From the NCBI GenBank assembly GCA_001564135.1, contig LKNH01000006.1, positions 1-24,350 on the forward strand: a stretch of 24,350 nt of DNA, read 5' to 3'. The DNA is from Halobacteriaceae archaeon Tc-Br11_E2g27 (GTDB lineage Archaea; Halobacteriota; Halobacteria; Halobacteriales; Haloarculaceae). Position numbers and translations under genes: made by a program. The notes beneath the pieces were generated by a model, which made no database searches, was not told the origin of the DNA, and saw only the letters and a list, made by a program, of their open reading frames with translations. Shown here in pieces: positions 8,232 to 15,092 of the stretch; position 1 is the stretch's first letter, and each line of letters starts with the position of its first letter.

Positions 8232-9341
8232 CTACAACCCAGCGACGTCTTCGATAGCGTCGGTGAGTTCCTTGATAGATTCAACCGTATGCTCGCCCAT
8301 GTGGCCGATTCGGAACGTTTGCTCGCCGATGTCGCCGTAGCCGTTCGAGAAGACGAAATCGTATTCCTCGGAAACTTCCTCGATGGTCGCCGCAACGTCG
8401 ATACCCTGCGTGTTCTCGACACAGGTAACGGTCTGTGAGCGGTAACCGTCCTCAGCAAAGAGGCCGAAGTGTTCGCGCGCCCAGTCGCGGGTGTATTCGG
8501 CCATCTCCTGATGACGGGCGTTGCGGGCCTCGTGTGTCTCCTCCAGCATGTGTTTCATCTGCTTGCGGTAGGCAAGCATAATCGGGATGGCTGGCGTGGA
8601 GTGTGTCTGGCCCTTGCGCTCATAATAATCGAGACAGCGCTGGAAGCCGCCGTACCAGGAGGCTGAATCCTTTTCGAGTTCGCGCTCGTAAGCCTCGTCG
8701 CTGACCGTACAGACCGCCAGTCCGGGCGGCATGGCGAAGGCCTTCTGCGTCGAGGTGAAGATAGCGTCGATGTTGTGTTTCTCGATATCGACGAAATCAC
8801 CACCCAGACAGGAGATGGCATCGACGACGAAGTAGGTGTCTGGATATTCGGCGACGACATCCCCAATCTCTTCAACCGGGTTGCGAACGCCAGTCGAGGT
8901 CTCGTTCATGACGACACCGACAGCGTCGTATTTTCCGTTGCCCTCTTCGAGCGTCTCGCGGATATCCTCGGGTTTGACTGCTTGACCCCACTCGTACTCA
9001 ATGCGGTCGACTGATTTGCCGAGCCGCTCGGCGACGTTGGCCTGTCGCTCGCTGAACGAACCGCAGGTCGCAACGAGCATGTGCTCATCGACCAGATTCA
9101 GCGTCGTTGCTTCCCAGAACTGAGTTCCAGAGGCGGTGAGAATGATGGTCTCGTTGTCCGTGCCGAGAAACTCCTTGGTATCCTCGACAATCGTCGTATA
9201 GAGGTCGGTCATTCTGTCCATGCGGTGCCCGAACATTGGCTCGGCCATCGCCTGGATGACGTCCTCTCTCACTTCCGTCGGTCCTGGCAGGTACAACCGC
9301 TTTTCCGGGTAGTCGCCGGTATACTCTCGTTTTTCGACCAT
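8232..9341 (-). CDS. Class V aminotransferase (serine-pyruvate / alanine-glyoxylate type)
   Basis: This 369-residue PLP enzyme belongs to aminotransferase class V, in the branch with alanine-glyoxylate and serine-pyruvate aminotransferases. It opens with the substrate-loop motif YLPGPTEV (17-24). It has a phosphate-binding region around TASGTQFWEATT (69-80), the cofactor aspartate in VVDAISCLGG (172-181; D174) and the Schiff-base lysine in STQKAF (K200). I start at the ATG at 9341 rather than the TTG at 9374. A CATAAC element near 9376-9383 would leave a leader of about 10 nt. Such enzymes interconvert alanine or serine with glyoxylate, hydroxypyruvate or pyruvate; exact specificity cannot be read from sequence. 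A glycerate 2-kinase lies 3 kb away and could act downstream in serine breakdown. Confidence 0.92.
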   Translation of the reverse strand: MVEKREYTGDYPEKRLYLPGPTEVREDVIQAMAEPMFGHRMDRMTDLYTTIVEDTKEFLGTDNETIILTASGTQFWEATTLNLVDEHMLVATCGSFSERQANVAERLGKSVDRIEYEWGQAVKPEDIRETLEEGNGKYDAVGVVMNETSTGVRNPVEEIGDVVAEYPDTYFVVDAISCLGGDFVDIEKHNIDAIFTSTQKAFAMPPGLAVCTVSDEAYERELEKDSASWYGGFQRCLDYYERKGQTHSTPAIPIMLAYRKQMKHMLEETHEARNARHQEMAEYTRDWAREHFGLFAEDGYRSQTVTCVENTQGIDVAATIEEVSEEYDFVFSNGYGDIGEQTFRIGHMGEHTVESIKELTDAIEDVAGL

Positions 9342-9418
9342 GTGAATCGCTCGTATGAGAGTGTCCGACAGCAACGGTTATGCCGGTTTTGGTCTGTGCC
9401 GACAGGAGGGGTGGTGGC

Positions 9419-10498
9419 TCACAGGCATGTGGTTTCGAGGACCCGTAACCAGTTTTCGTGTGCAATCGCTCGCTGTTCCGACGCGCTAAATCCACGCGCG
9501 GCCAAGCCATCGAAAATCCGCGGAAGGCCGCTAACATCCCCAACACCGTTGATAATCTCCGCACCGTCGAAATCCGAGCCTAATCCGACATGGTCGACGC
9601 CGACAGTGTCTGCGACGTACTCGATATGGTCGAGCAGCGTACTCAGTGGTGTTTCCGGTTCGAATTGGCCATCTTGACGGAGTGCACTGGCAGCAAATGT
9701 GATGCCTACGAGTCCGTCAGTCTCGGCCACCGCCTCAAGCTGTTCATCAGTGAGATTTCTCGATGAGGGACAGATGTCGTGGACGCCGGTATGGGAGACA
9801 ACAAGCGGGTCGGTCGAACGCTCTGTAACGTCCCAGAACCCGGCTTCGTTGAGATGTGCCAGGTCAATCATGATACCGCGCTCGTTACACGCCTCGACGA
9901 GTCGTTTCCCGGCATCGGTGAGTCCGGGACCGGTATCAGGGTGGCCTGGAAATTCAAAGGGGACCCCATGTCCGAACTGGTTTGAACGGCTCCAGACGAG
10001 TCCGAGCGAGCGGAGTCCGCGGTCGTAATACGAATCAAGATTCGAACAATCTGGTTCGATGGCTGCTGCCCCCTCGAAATGGAGTAGGCACGCGAGAGTG
10101 TCGGAATGAAAGACCTGCTGCAGTTCGTGTGACGATTCAACGAGCGTTATTCGGCCCCCGCCGACCGACAGGACGTCGTTCAATCGACCGAACAATCGCT
10201 CTGTAACCGACTGTGCGTATTCGATGTCGGGTGATGGCGGTGGCTCAAGTCTGAATCCATCGACGGTCTCTCGTCTCCGTTCCGCACGAGGCGGAGTCTC
10301 AGGTGATGGTTCGATGAAAAAAGCAAACAGACCACCACCGAATTCCCCCTCCGTCACCCGTGGATAATCGAGATGCCTATCAGGCAGTTCATCAAAAAAC
10401 GCCGTTCCTGCATCCTCGTCCGGAAGCCGATAGAGACAGTCATTGTGTCCATCAAACACCGGGAGTTCTGTCTGCCGTTCCAGTGTCTTCCCAGCCAT
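9419..10498 (-). CDS. Membrane-dipeptidase family (peptidase M19)
   Basis: This 359-residue protein matches the dinuclear-zinc dipeptidase family M19 (renal dipeptidase). The metal ligands are all present: H18 and D20 in DGHND, the bridging glutamate E142 in FEGAA, H215 in IDLAH and H236 in VSHTG. The following SRNLTDEQL segment and GLGSDFDG near residues 307-314 are also typical. There is no signal peptide or anchor, so it is probably cytoplasmic. Family members hydrolyse dipeptides, some with D-residues; the natural substrate here is unknown. A CTTTTATC box at 10529-10536 lies about 34 nt upstream of the ATG, leaving a very short leader. The gene runs just ahead of the aminotransferase gene (about 77 nt apart, same strand), so the two might be co-transcribed. 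Confidence 0.93.
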   Translation of the reverse strand: MAGKTLERQTELPVFDGHNDCLYRLPDEDAGTAFFDELPDRHLDYPRVTEGEFGGGLFAFFIEPSPETPPRAERRRETVDGFRLEPPPSPDIEYAQSVTERLFGRLNDVLSVGGGRITLVESSHELQQVFHSDTLACLLHFEGAAAIEPDCSNLDSYYDRGLRSLGLVWSRSNQFGHGVPFEFPGHPDTGPGLTDAGKRLVEACNERGIMIDLAHLNEAGFWDVTERSTDPLVVSHTGVHDICPSSRNLTDEQLEAVAETDGLVGITFAASALRQDGQFEPETPLSTLLDHIEYVADTVGVDHVGLGSDFDGAEIINGVGDVSGLPRIFDGLAARGFSASEQRAIAHENWLRVLETTCL

Positions 10499-10528
10499 TA
10501 CTTGGCGACACTATTTGAGCAACACAGT

Positions 10529-10536
10529 GATAAAAG
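10529..10536 (-). promoter_or_regulatory. TATA box upstream of the M19 dipeptidase gene
   Basis: On the minus strand CTTTTATC is a good haloarchaeal TATA match. It is centred about 34 nt from the start codon at 10498, which would place transcription start 7-10 nt before the ATG. Confidence 0.45.
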
Positions 10537-10672
10537 CTATCTAGGTGCCGAAAAGGTAGAATCCATCGTTCAATACAAACCGAGTGCTCGCCCCCACGCT
10601 CTCGAGAATCAGAGTGGACTTTCGATACATAGTGATAACAACCAAGACAGTTGGGTGTGAAAGGCCGTTACC

Positions 10673-11875
10673 GTGACCGTTTCATTTTGGCTTCTCCTGG
10701 TGTTTGCGACAGTCACATCGCTGATAACGGCGTGGACACTCGGAGCAAACAGTAATTCACCCCCGTTTGCACCAGCAATCGGGGCAAACGCCATCTCAAC
10801 CATGCGGGCAGCGCTACTTGTTGGCATTCTCGCAGCGGCAGGCGCAATCGCACAAGGGGGTGCAATCTCGGAAACGGTCGGAGCAGGGTTGACTGCGGGA
10901 GAGCCAATTACCCCACTTGCGGCGACGACTGGATTGCTGGTTGCCGCCTCATTTATGGGCTTTGGCGTCTACTCCGGCTATCCCGTTCCTGCTGCGTTCG
11001 CAACAACTGGTGCGATGGTTGGCGTCGGCCTCTCACTCGGCGGTGAGCCCGTGTTTGGAACGTACCAACAGATAGGGACATTCTGGATGCTTGTCCCTCC
11101 AGTGTCCGGGGGCATGGCGTTTCTCACAGCCACTATCCTGCGGCGCGATGACGTCCCGGAAACGGTCGGCGTTCCGCTCTTGGCCGGCATCGTCGGCGCT
11201 ATCCTTGCGAACATTCGTCTTGGCTTGATTCCACATCCGACACGCACACAGGGGTCGGTCGCTGAGGCCGTGTCGTTTGCGGTCGGAAATCCCACAATCG
11301 TGGACATTCCTGTGGTTGTTCCTCTCGTAACGCTGTTGGTTGGGGTACTCAGTTTTCGGTTTATCCGACGGAAAACACAGCAGTCAGTCGAAAAGGGGAT
11401 TCGGACCTTTCTGGTTATTCTGGGGAGCGTTGTTGCATTTTCAAGCGGCGGCAGTCAGGTTGGACTTGCGACGGGACCGCTGGAACATCTCTATGGAGTC
11501 GAGCTGGGCCTGCCGGGTATTATCCTGCTTGGACTTGGTGCCGGTGGGATTCTTGCAGGAGCCTGGATGGGTGCGCCACGTCTCCTCCAAGCAACCTCCC
11601 GCGAGTATGCCCAGCTTGGAGCGCGACGGTCGATAGCTGCACTCGTCCCCGGATTTATTATCGCACAGGTCGCTATCGCGCTCGGTATCCCAATTTCGTT
11701 TAATAACATCATCATCTCTGGGGTGATAGGAGGAGGGCTCGCCGCTGGTTCAGCCGGTGTTTCCCGCCGGAAAATTGGTGTCACCATCGGTTTCTGGCTG
11801 CTCACACTCTGCACGTCAATCGGTATCGGTTATGGGTTATATCAGGTACTTTCGATACTCTTTGGCATCCAGTGA
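10673..11875 (+). CDS. PiT-family inorganic phosphate (or sulfate) transporter
   Basis: This 400-residue integral membrane protein has about ten to eleven hydrophobic segments and the inverted-repeat plan of the PiT family. The first half carries LGANSNSPPFAPAIGANA (23-40), the family's GAN signature. The second half has the weaker counterpart FSSGGSQVGLATGPL (256-270), in which the usual N-D pair is changed to S/Q. PiT proteins import phosphate with H+ or Na+, and some related members take sulfate; the substrate here is not certain. The start is GTG at 10673, the first possible start after an in-frame stop at 10658. A GATAAC element lies about 35 nt upstream. The gene diverges from the M19 dipeptidase gene and converges on the Usp gene with only 22 nt between stops. 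Confidence 0.9.
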   Translation: MTVSFWLLLVFATVTSLITAWTLGANSNSPPFAPAIGANAISTMRAALLVGILAAAGAIAQGGAISETVGAGLTAGEPITPLAATTGLLVAASFMGFGVYSGYPVPAAFATTGAMVGVGLSLGGEPVFGTYQQIGTFWMLVPPVSGGMAFLTATILRRDDVPETVGVPLLAGIVGAILANIRLGLIPHPTRTQGSVAEAVSFAVGNPTIVDIPVVVPLVTLLVGVLSFRFIRRKTQQSVEKGIRTFLVILGSVVAFSSGGSQVGLATGPLEHLYGVELGLPGIILLGLGAGGILAGAWMGAPRLLQATSREYAQLGARRSIAALVPGFIIAQVAIALGIPISFNNIIISGVIGGGLAAGSAGVSRRKIGVTIGFWLLTLCTSIGIGYGLYQVLSILFGIQ

Positions 11876-11897
11876 GAGAGCGCTTTGTGACCTCACC

Positions 11898-12329
11898 CTA
11901 CCGAACGACTGTCACACTTACTGGCGCTTCACCGACAACTGCTGTCGAAACGGTGCCCAACAGTCGCCGTGTGAGCCGTCCACTATCCCCTCCATGGCCA
12001 CCCATAACGATGTGGTCGACATCAGTTTCCTCTGTATATGAAAGTATCACGTCAGCAGGAGAGCCAGTCTTAACAACGGTCTCAACATCTTGTGGTGCAT
12101 TTGCTATCGCTGATTGTGCGTCGGCAAGCAACTGGGCTGTGTGTTGTGCTGTCTCCTCCTTGCGTTTCTGGTCCCGTTCAAGAACGGTTCCTTCACTCAT
12201 CGCAGCTTCGAACGAAGAGCTAATCGATAACACCGTAATCTGGCAATCAAATACTGCCAGTGCGTGTTTGAGTGCCTTCTTTGCAAGCGGGGAGCCATCT
12301 AACGCGACGAGCACATGGGTCGGCTCCAT
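11898..12329 (-). CDS. Universal stress protein (UspA family)
   Basis: This 143-residue single-domain Usp begins with the strand HVLVALDGSPLAKKAL (5-20), which holds the aspartate and nucleotide-facing DGS. It ends with the phosphate-binding region MGGHGGDSGRLTRRLLGT (109-126) and the last strand APVSVTVVR. The loop between the conserved glycines is two residues longer than the usual G-2x-G-9x-G(S/T) spacing, so ATP binding is likely but not assured. An ATG lies at 12335 and another at 12329. The TTTATA box at 12353-12358 is centred about 26 nt from 12329, which favours that one as a leaderless start. Usp proteins help cells survive stress in ways that are mostly undefined. It diverges from the glycerate kinase gene. 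Confidence 0.93.
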   Translation of the reverse strand: MEPTHVLVALDGSPLAKKALKHALAVFDCQITVLSISSSFEAAMSEGTVLERDQKRKEETAQHTAQLLADAQSAIANAPQDVETVVKTGSPADVILSYTEETDVDHIVMGGHGGDSGRLTRRLLGTVSTAVVGEAPVSVTVVR

Positions 12330-12352
12330 ACACATACTCGCTTACCAGCCAG

Positions 12353-12358
12353 TATAAA
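12353..12358 (-). promoter_or_regulatory. TATA box of the Usp gene
   Basis: TTTATA on the minus strand is centred 26-27 nt before the ATG at 12329. This supports leaderless transcription and decides between the two nearby ATGs. Confidence 0.65.
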
Positions 12359-12391
12359 ACGTTGGACAACCAGCCACAGATGCTGAAGGAG

Positions 12392-12399
12392 TTTTTATT
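12392..12399 (+). promoter_or_regulatory. TATA box of the glycerate kinase gene
   Basis: TTTTTATT is centred about 27 nt before the ATG at 12422, ideal leaderless spacing. It lies only about 40 nt from the oppositely directed Usp TATA box. Confidence 0.65.
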
Positions 12400-12421
12400 C
12401 TTGCCCGTGTAACTACTGTAC

Positions 12422-13759
12422 ATGTTTCAGTCCCAACACCGGCATGCTCAAACACCTGTTCACGAGACAGCACTTGCCTGTCTCGAAGCCGGTATCGACG
12501 CTGCCAACCCGTCCGAGGTCATCCCCAAGCAACTCACCTATGACCCCGACGGCGACCAGTTGATGATTACAGGGGAGCTCTATGACCTGCGGGATATCGA
12601 GAATATATACGTGGTCGGCGGCGGGAACGCCGCGGGAGCGATTGCACAGGCCCTCGAAACAGTCCTCGGCGATGCTATCGATGCCGGCGCTGTCGTCACG
12701 GACGTGCCTCGCGAGACAGAAACCATCCAAACGCTCCGTGGAGACCACCCCATACCCACCGAGCGAGGTGTTAAACACACCGCAGAAATGACTGAAATTG
12801 CTGCAAATGCAGGTGAGAAAGACCTGCTTATCGCCGTCATTGGTGGGGGAGGAAGCGCACTGATGCCTGCACCTGTCGATGGTGTCACGCTTGAGGACAT
12901 GCGGTCGCTCACCGACGAGCTGCTCAGAAGTGGGGCGACAATCGACGAAATCAACGCGGTCCGGAAACATCTCTCAACGCTCAAAGGCGGACAGCTCGCC
13001 CGGACGGCTGCTCCGGCACAGAGTATTAGCCTGCTCTTTAGCGACGTGGTCGGAGACGACCCGAGCGTCATTGCGAGCGGGCCAACCGTCCCAGATTCGA
13101 CGACCTATGAGATGGCAATCGACGTGATAGAGCAGTATGACGTTTCAGTTTCACAATCAATTCGGTCGCATCTCGACGACGGGAACGCAGGGGAAGTCCC
13201 AGAGACACCAGGACCCGAGAGCGATATTTTTGACCACGTATCGATGCATATCCTTGCAAACGGGATGACCGCAATTGAGGCTGCAACGGAGACCGCACGA
13301 GAGCGTGGATACACCCCGCTCGTACTCTCTTCGCGGATGCGTGGCGAAGCCAGAGAGAGCGCGCTGTCCCACGTCGCAATCGCCGAGGAATGTCTGGCGT
13401 CCGGTCAACCGGTGGAACCACCAGCCGTGTTGGTTTCTGGCGGAGAGTTGACGGTGACCGTACGTGGAGATGGGACCGGCGGCCCGAATCAGGAATTTTC
13501 GGTTCGTGCTGCAAGTGAGCTTCCGGAGGGTGTTGTACTTGGAAGCGTTGATACCGATGGAATCGATGGCCCAACCGACGCCGCAGGTGCACTGGTCGAT
13601 TCGGAGACCGTTAGCGAGCCGACTCGTGCAACCGATGCACTCGAGACGAATGATGTCTATCCGTTCCTCAACGAACGTGATGCGTTACTCGTGACAGGAG
13701 AGACAGGAACAAATGTCAATGACCTCCGGGTACTCGTCGTTGAAAAACCCAAGCGGTAG
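12422..13759 (+). CDS. Glycerate 2-kinase (GckA/TtuD type, MOFRL family)
   Basis: This 445-residue protein matches glycerate 2-kinase of the DUF4147/MOFRL family, which phosphorylates D-glycerate to 2-phosphoglycerate with ATP and so feeds lower glycolysis. The N-terminal domain shows VVGGGNAAGA (64-73), the phosphate-binding loop GGGGSALM (141-148), the lysine-containing segment RKHLSTLKGG (181-190) and SDVVGDDPSVIASGPT (207-222). The C-terminal MOFRL domain has VSGGELTVTV, GGPNQEF and GSVDTDGIDGPTDAAGA. The start is supported by a TATA box 27 nt upstream. The phosphoribosyltransferase gene follows after about 90 nt. A serine-pyruvate type aminotransferase lies 3 kb away; a hydroxypyruvate or glyoxylate reductase linking the two is not in the window. 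Confidence 0.95.
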   Translation: MFQSQHRHAQTPVHETALACLEAGIDAANPSEVIPKQLTYDPDGDQLMITGELYDLRDIENIYVVGGGNAAGAIAQALETVLGDAIDAGAVVTDVPRETETIQTLRGDHPIPTERGVKHTAEMTEIAANAGEKDLLIAVIGGGGSALMPAPVDGVTLEDMRSLTDELLRSGATIDEINAVRKHLSTLKGGQLARTAAPAQSISLLFSDVVGDDPSVIASGPTVPDSTTYEMAIDVIEQYDVSVSQSIRSHLDDGNAGEVPETPGPESDIFDHVSMHILANGMTAIEAATETARERGYTPLVLSSRMRGEARESALSHVAIAEECLASGQPVEPPAVLVSGGELTVTVRGDGTGGPNQEFSVRAASELPEGVVLGSVDTDGIDGPTDAAGALVDSETVSEPTRATDALETNDVYPFLNERDALLVTGETGTNVNDLRVLVVEKPKR

Positions 13760-13849
13760 GCATTGCAGACAAGACAAACAACTATAGGAGCCCTTTCATT
13801 GGCTGAGAATTATCGGTACACCCTCGGGTACAGAACAGAGACACCAGCT

Positions 13850-14491
13850 ATGAGACAAACCCGATTTAAAGACCGAACGGATGCTGGCCTGCAACTAGGG
13901 GAGGAACTGAAACGAAGTGGTATCGAGGCCGATATCGTACTAGCCATTCCTCGTGGCGGGCTGCCGCTTGGCAGGGCAGTCGCGGATGCACTCGGATGCA
14001 CGCTCGATATTGTCGTTGCCAAAAAAATCGGTGCACCCAACAATCCGGAATTCGCAATTGGGGCTGTCGCAAGCGATGGAACCGTCTGGCGAAATACCGA
14101 TGCGATGTGGTGGGCCGGTACTGAAGGCGATTACTTCGAAAACGAGCGAGAGCGAAAGCAACACCAGGCACAGAAAACCGAACTGGAGTATCGCGGTGAG
14201 AGCAAGGAGCCCAAAATCGAGGGCAAGACGGTCGTTGTCGTAGACGATGGCGTTGCGACAGGGTCAACCACCAGAGCCTGTTTGCAGAAACTCAGAGCGG
14301 AAAATCCTGACCGCCTCGTGCTTGCGGTACCAGTCGGGCCGCCCCGGACCATTGCCCAACTGAGAGCGATGGTTGATGACCTCATCTGTCTCCTCACTCC
14401 CGACGATTTCGGCGCAGTTGGACAGTATTACGACCGATTCGACCAGGTGTCAGATTCGGAAGCGAGAACGTTTCTTGAGCCAGCGAACTGA
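13850..14491 (+). CDS. Phosphoribosyltransferase-fold protein
   Basis: This 213-residue protein has the type I PRTase fold. The PRPP-binding motif is VVVVDDGVATGST (128-140). The segments AIPRGGLPLG (32-41), the PPi-loop region, and VAKKIGAPNNPEFAIGAV (56-73) are typical of stand-alone uncharacterised PRTases rather than of adenine, hypoxanthine or orotate enzymes, so the base or other acceptor is unknown. The frame extends to a TTG at 13763, but the ATG at 13850 gives the usual family N-terminus (RFKDRTDAGLQLGEEL). A TTATC element near 13810-13814 would leave a short leader. It lies about 90 nt behind the glycerate kinase and may be partly co-transcribed with it. The role could be in salvage or repair of phosphoribosylated compounds; that is a guess. 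Confidence 0.9.
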   Translation: MRQTRFKDRTDAGLQLGEELKRSGIEADIVLAIPRGGLPLGRAVADALGCTLDIVVAKKIGAPNNPEFAIGAVASDGTVWRNTDAMWWAGTEGDYFENERERKQHQAQKTELEYRGESKEPKIEGKTVVVVDDGVATGSTTRACLQKLRAENPDRLVLAVPVGPPRTIAQLRAMVDDLICLLTPDDFGAVGQYYDRFDQVSDSEARTFLEPAN

Positions 14492-14500
14492 ATCAGTTAT

Positions 14501-14518
14501 CGTGTTTGTTTTGAAAAA
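14501..14518. terminator. Probable bidirectional terminator between convergent genes
   Basis: The plus strand reads GTGTTTGTTTTG right after the PRTase gene. The minus strand reads CTTTTTCAAAAC right after the split-barrel gene. Both are oligo-T runs of the kind that end archaeal transcripts. Confidence 0.45.
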
Positions 14519-14524
14519 GCGAGG

Positions 14525-14962
14525 CTAGCCACGGGCAAACTGTTGGCCCGAGAGGTGCTCAATTTCGAGTTCGTACGGAGTCACTGTTGCAGCGTCGGTC
14601 ACCGACCGCCAACCCATCGGAGTGGGGACCTCTGCGGTCCGTTTTGCAAGCGTTGCGAAGGCAGTTTCCGCCTCAGCATATGGGATTTCGACAAGTTTCC
14701 CCTCCACAACTACACTTCGCCATTTCGCACCTGGTTCCGTCTCTTCGTACACGGTGAGACAGACGTTTGGATTATGTGTCAACGAACGACTTTTCCGTGA
14801 ACCATCGGCTTCGGACAGTTGGAGAACTAACCGCTGATTGTCCTGCTCGTAGCCGAATGCAACCGGAATTGCGTACGGTCCAGGCCCACCATCAAGTGCT
14901 AAAACTCCGACGCCGTTATCATGCAGGATAGTCCGTATCTCGTCGGTATCAAGTGTCTCCAT
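14525..14962 (-). CDS. Flavin-binding split-barrel protein (pyridoxamine 5'-phosphate oxidase-like)
   Basis: This 145-residue protein matches the small pyridoxamine-5'-phosphate-oxidase-like split beta-barrel family (NimA-like subgroup). It opens with a helix (DTDEIRTILHDNGVGVLAL), followed by PYAIPVAFGYEQDNQRLVL and the flavin-facing segment SRKSRSLTHNPNVCLTVYE (74-92). Most members bind FMN, and some bind F420 or heme; specificity is uncertain. The reading frame extends to 15022, but I take the ATG at 14962 because a GATTAT box at 14987-14992 is centred 27 nt upstream. It diverges from the hemerythrin fusion gene with 130 nt between starts, so the two may share control. The products would be a flavin protein and a di-iron protein, which hints at a redox or oxygen theme but does not prove it. 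Confidence 0.88.
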   Translation of the reverse strand: METLDTDEIRTILHDNGVGVLALDGGPGPYAIPVAFGYEQDNQRLVLQLSEADGSRKSRSLTHNPNVCLTVYEETEPGAKWRSVVVEGKLVEIPYAEAETAFATLAKRTAEVPTPMGWRSVTDAATVTPYELEIEHLSGQQFARG

Positions 14963-14986
14963 TACCGGCCAGTTTCGGTTGCAACC

Positions 14987-14992
14987 ATAATC
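14987..14992 (-). promoter_or_regulatory. TATA box of the split-barrel flavoprotein gene
   Basis: GATTAT on the minus strand is centred about 27 nt from the ATG at 14962, which supports that start over the longer frame. Confidence 0.5.
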
Positions 14993-15061
14993 ATACTGAC
15001 GCTTGTTTGCCTTGCCAAGCAAGATGGCATGTCATTTTCACCCTTCAGGAATTGTGATGAC

Positions 15062-15068
15062 GTTTTTG
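15062..15068 (+). promoter_or_regulatory. T-rich TATA-like element of the hemerythrin fusion gene
   Basis: GTTTTTG is centred about 28 nt before the ATG at 15093. It is a weak TATA match but correctly spaced for a leaderless transcript. Confidence 0.35.
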
Positions 15069-15092
15069 AGAGTTCCTTTCGGAAAAGACGGT

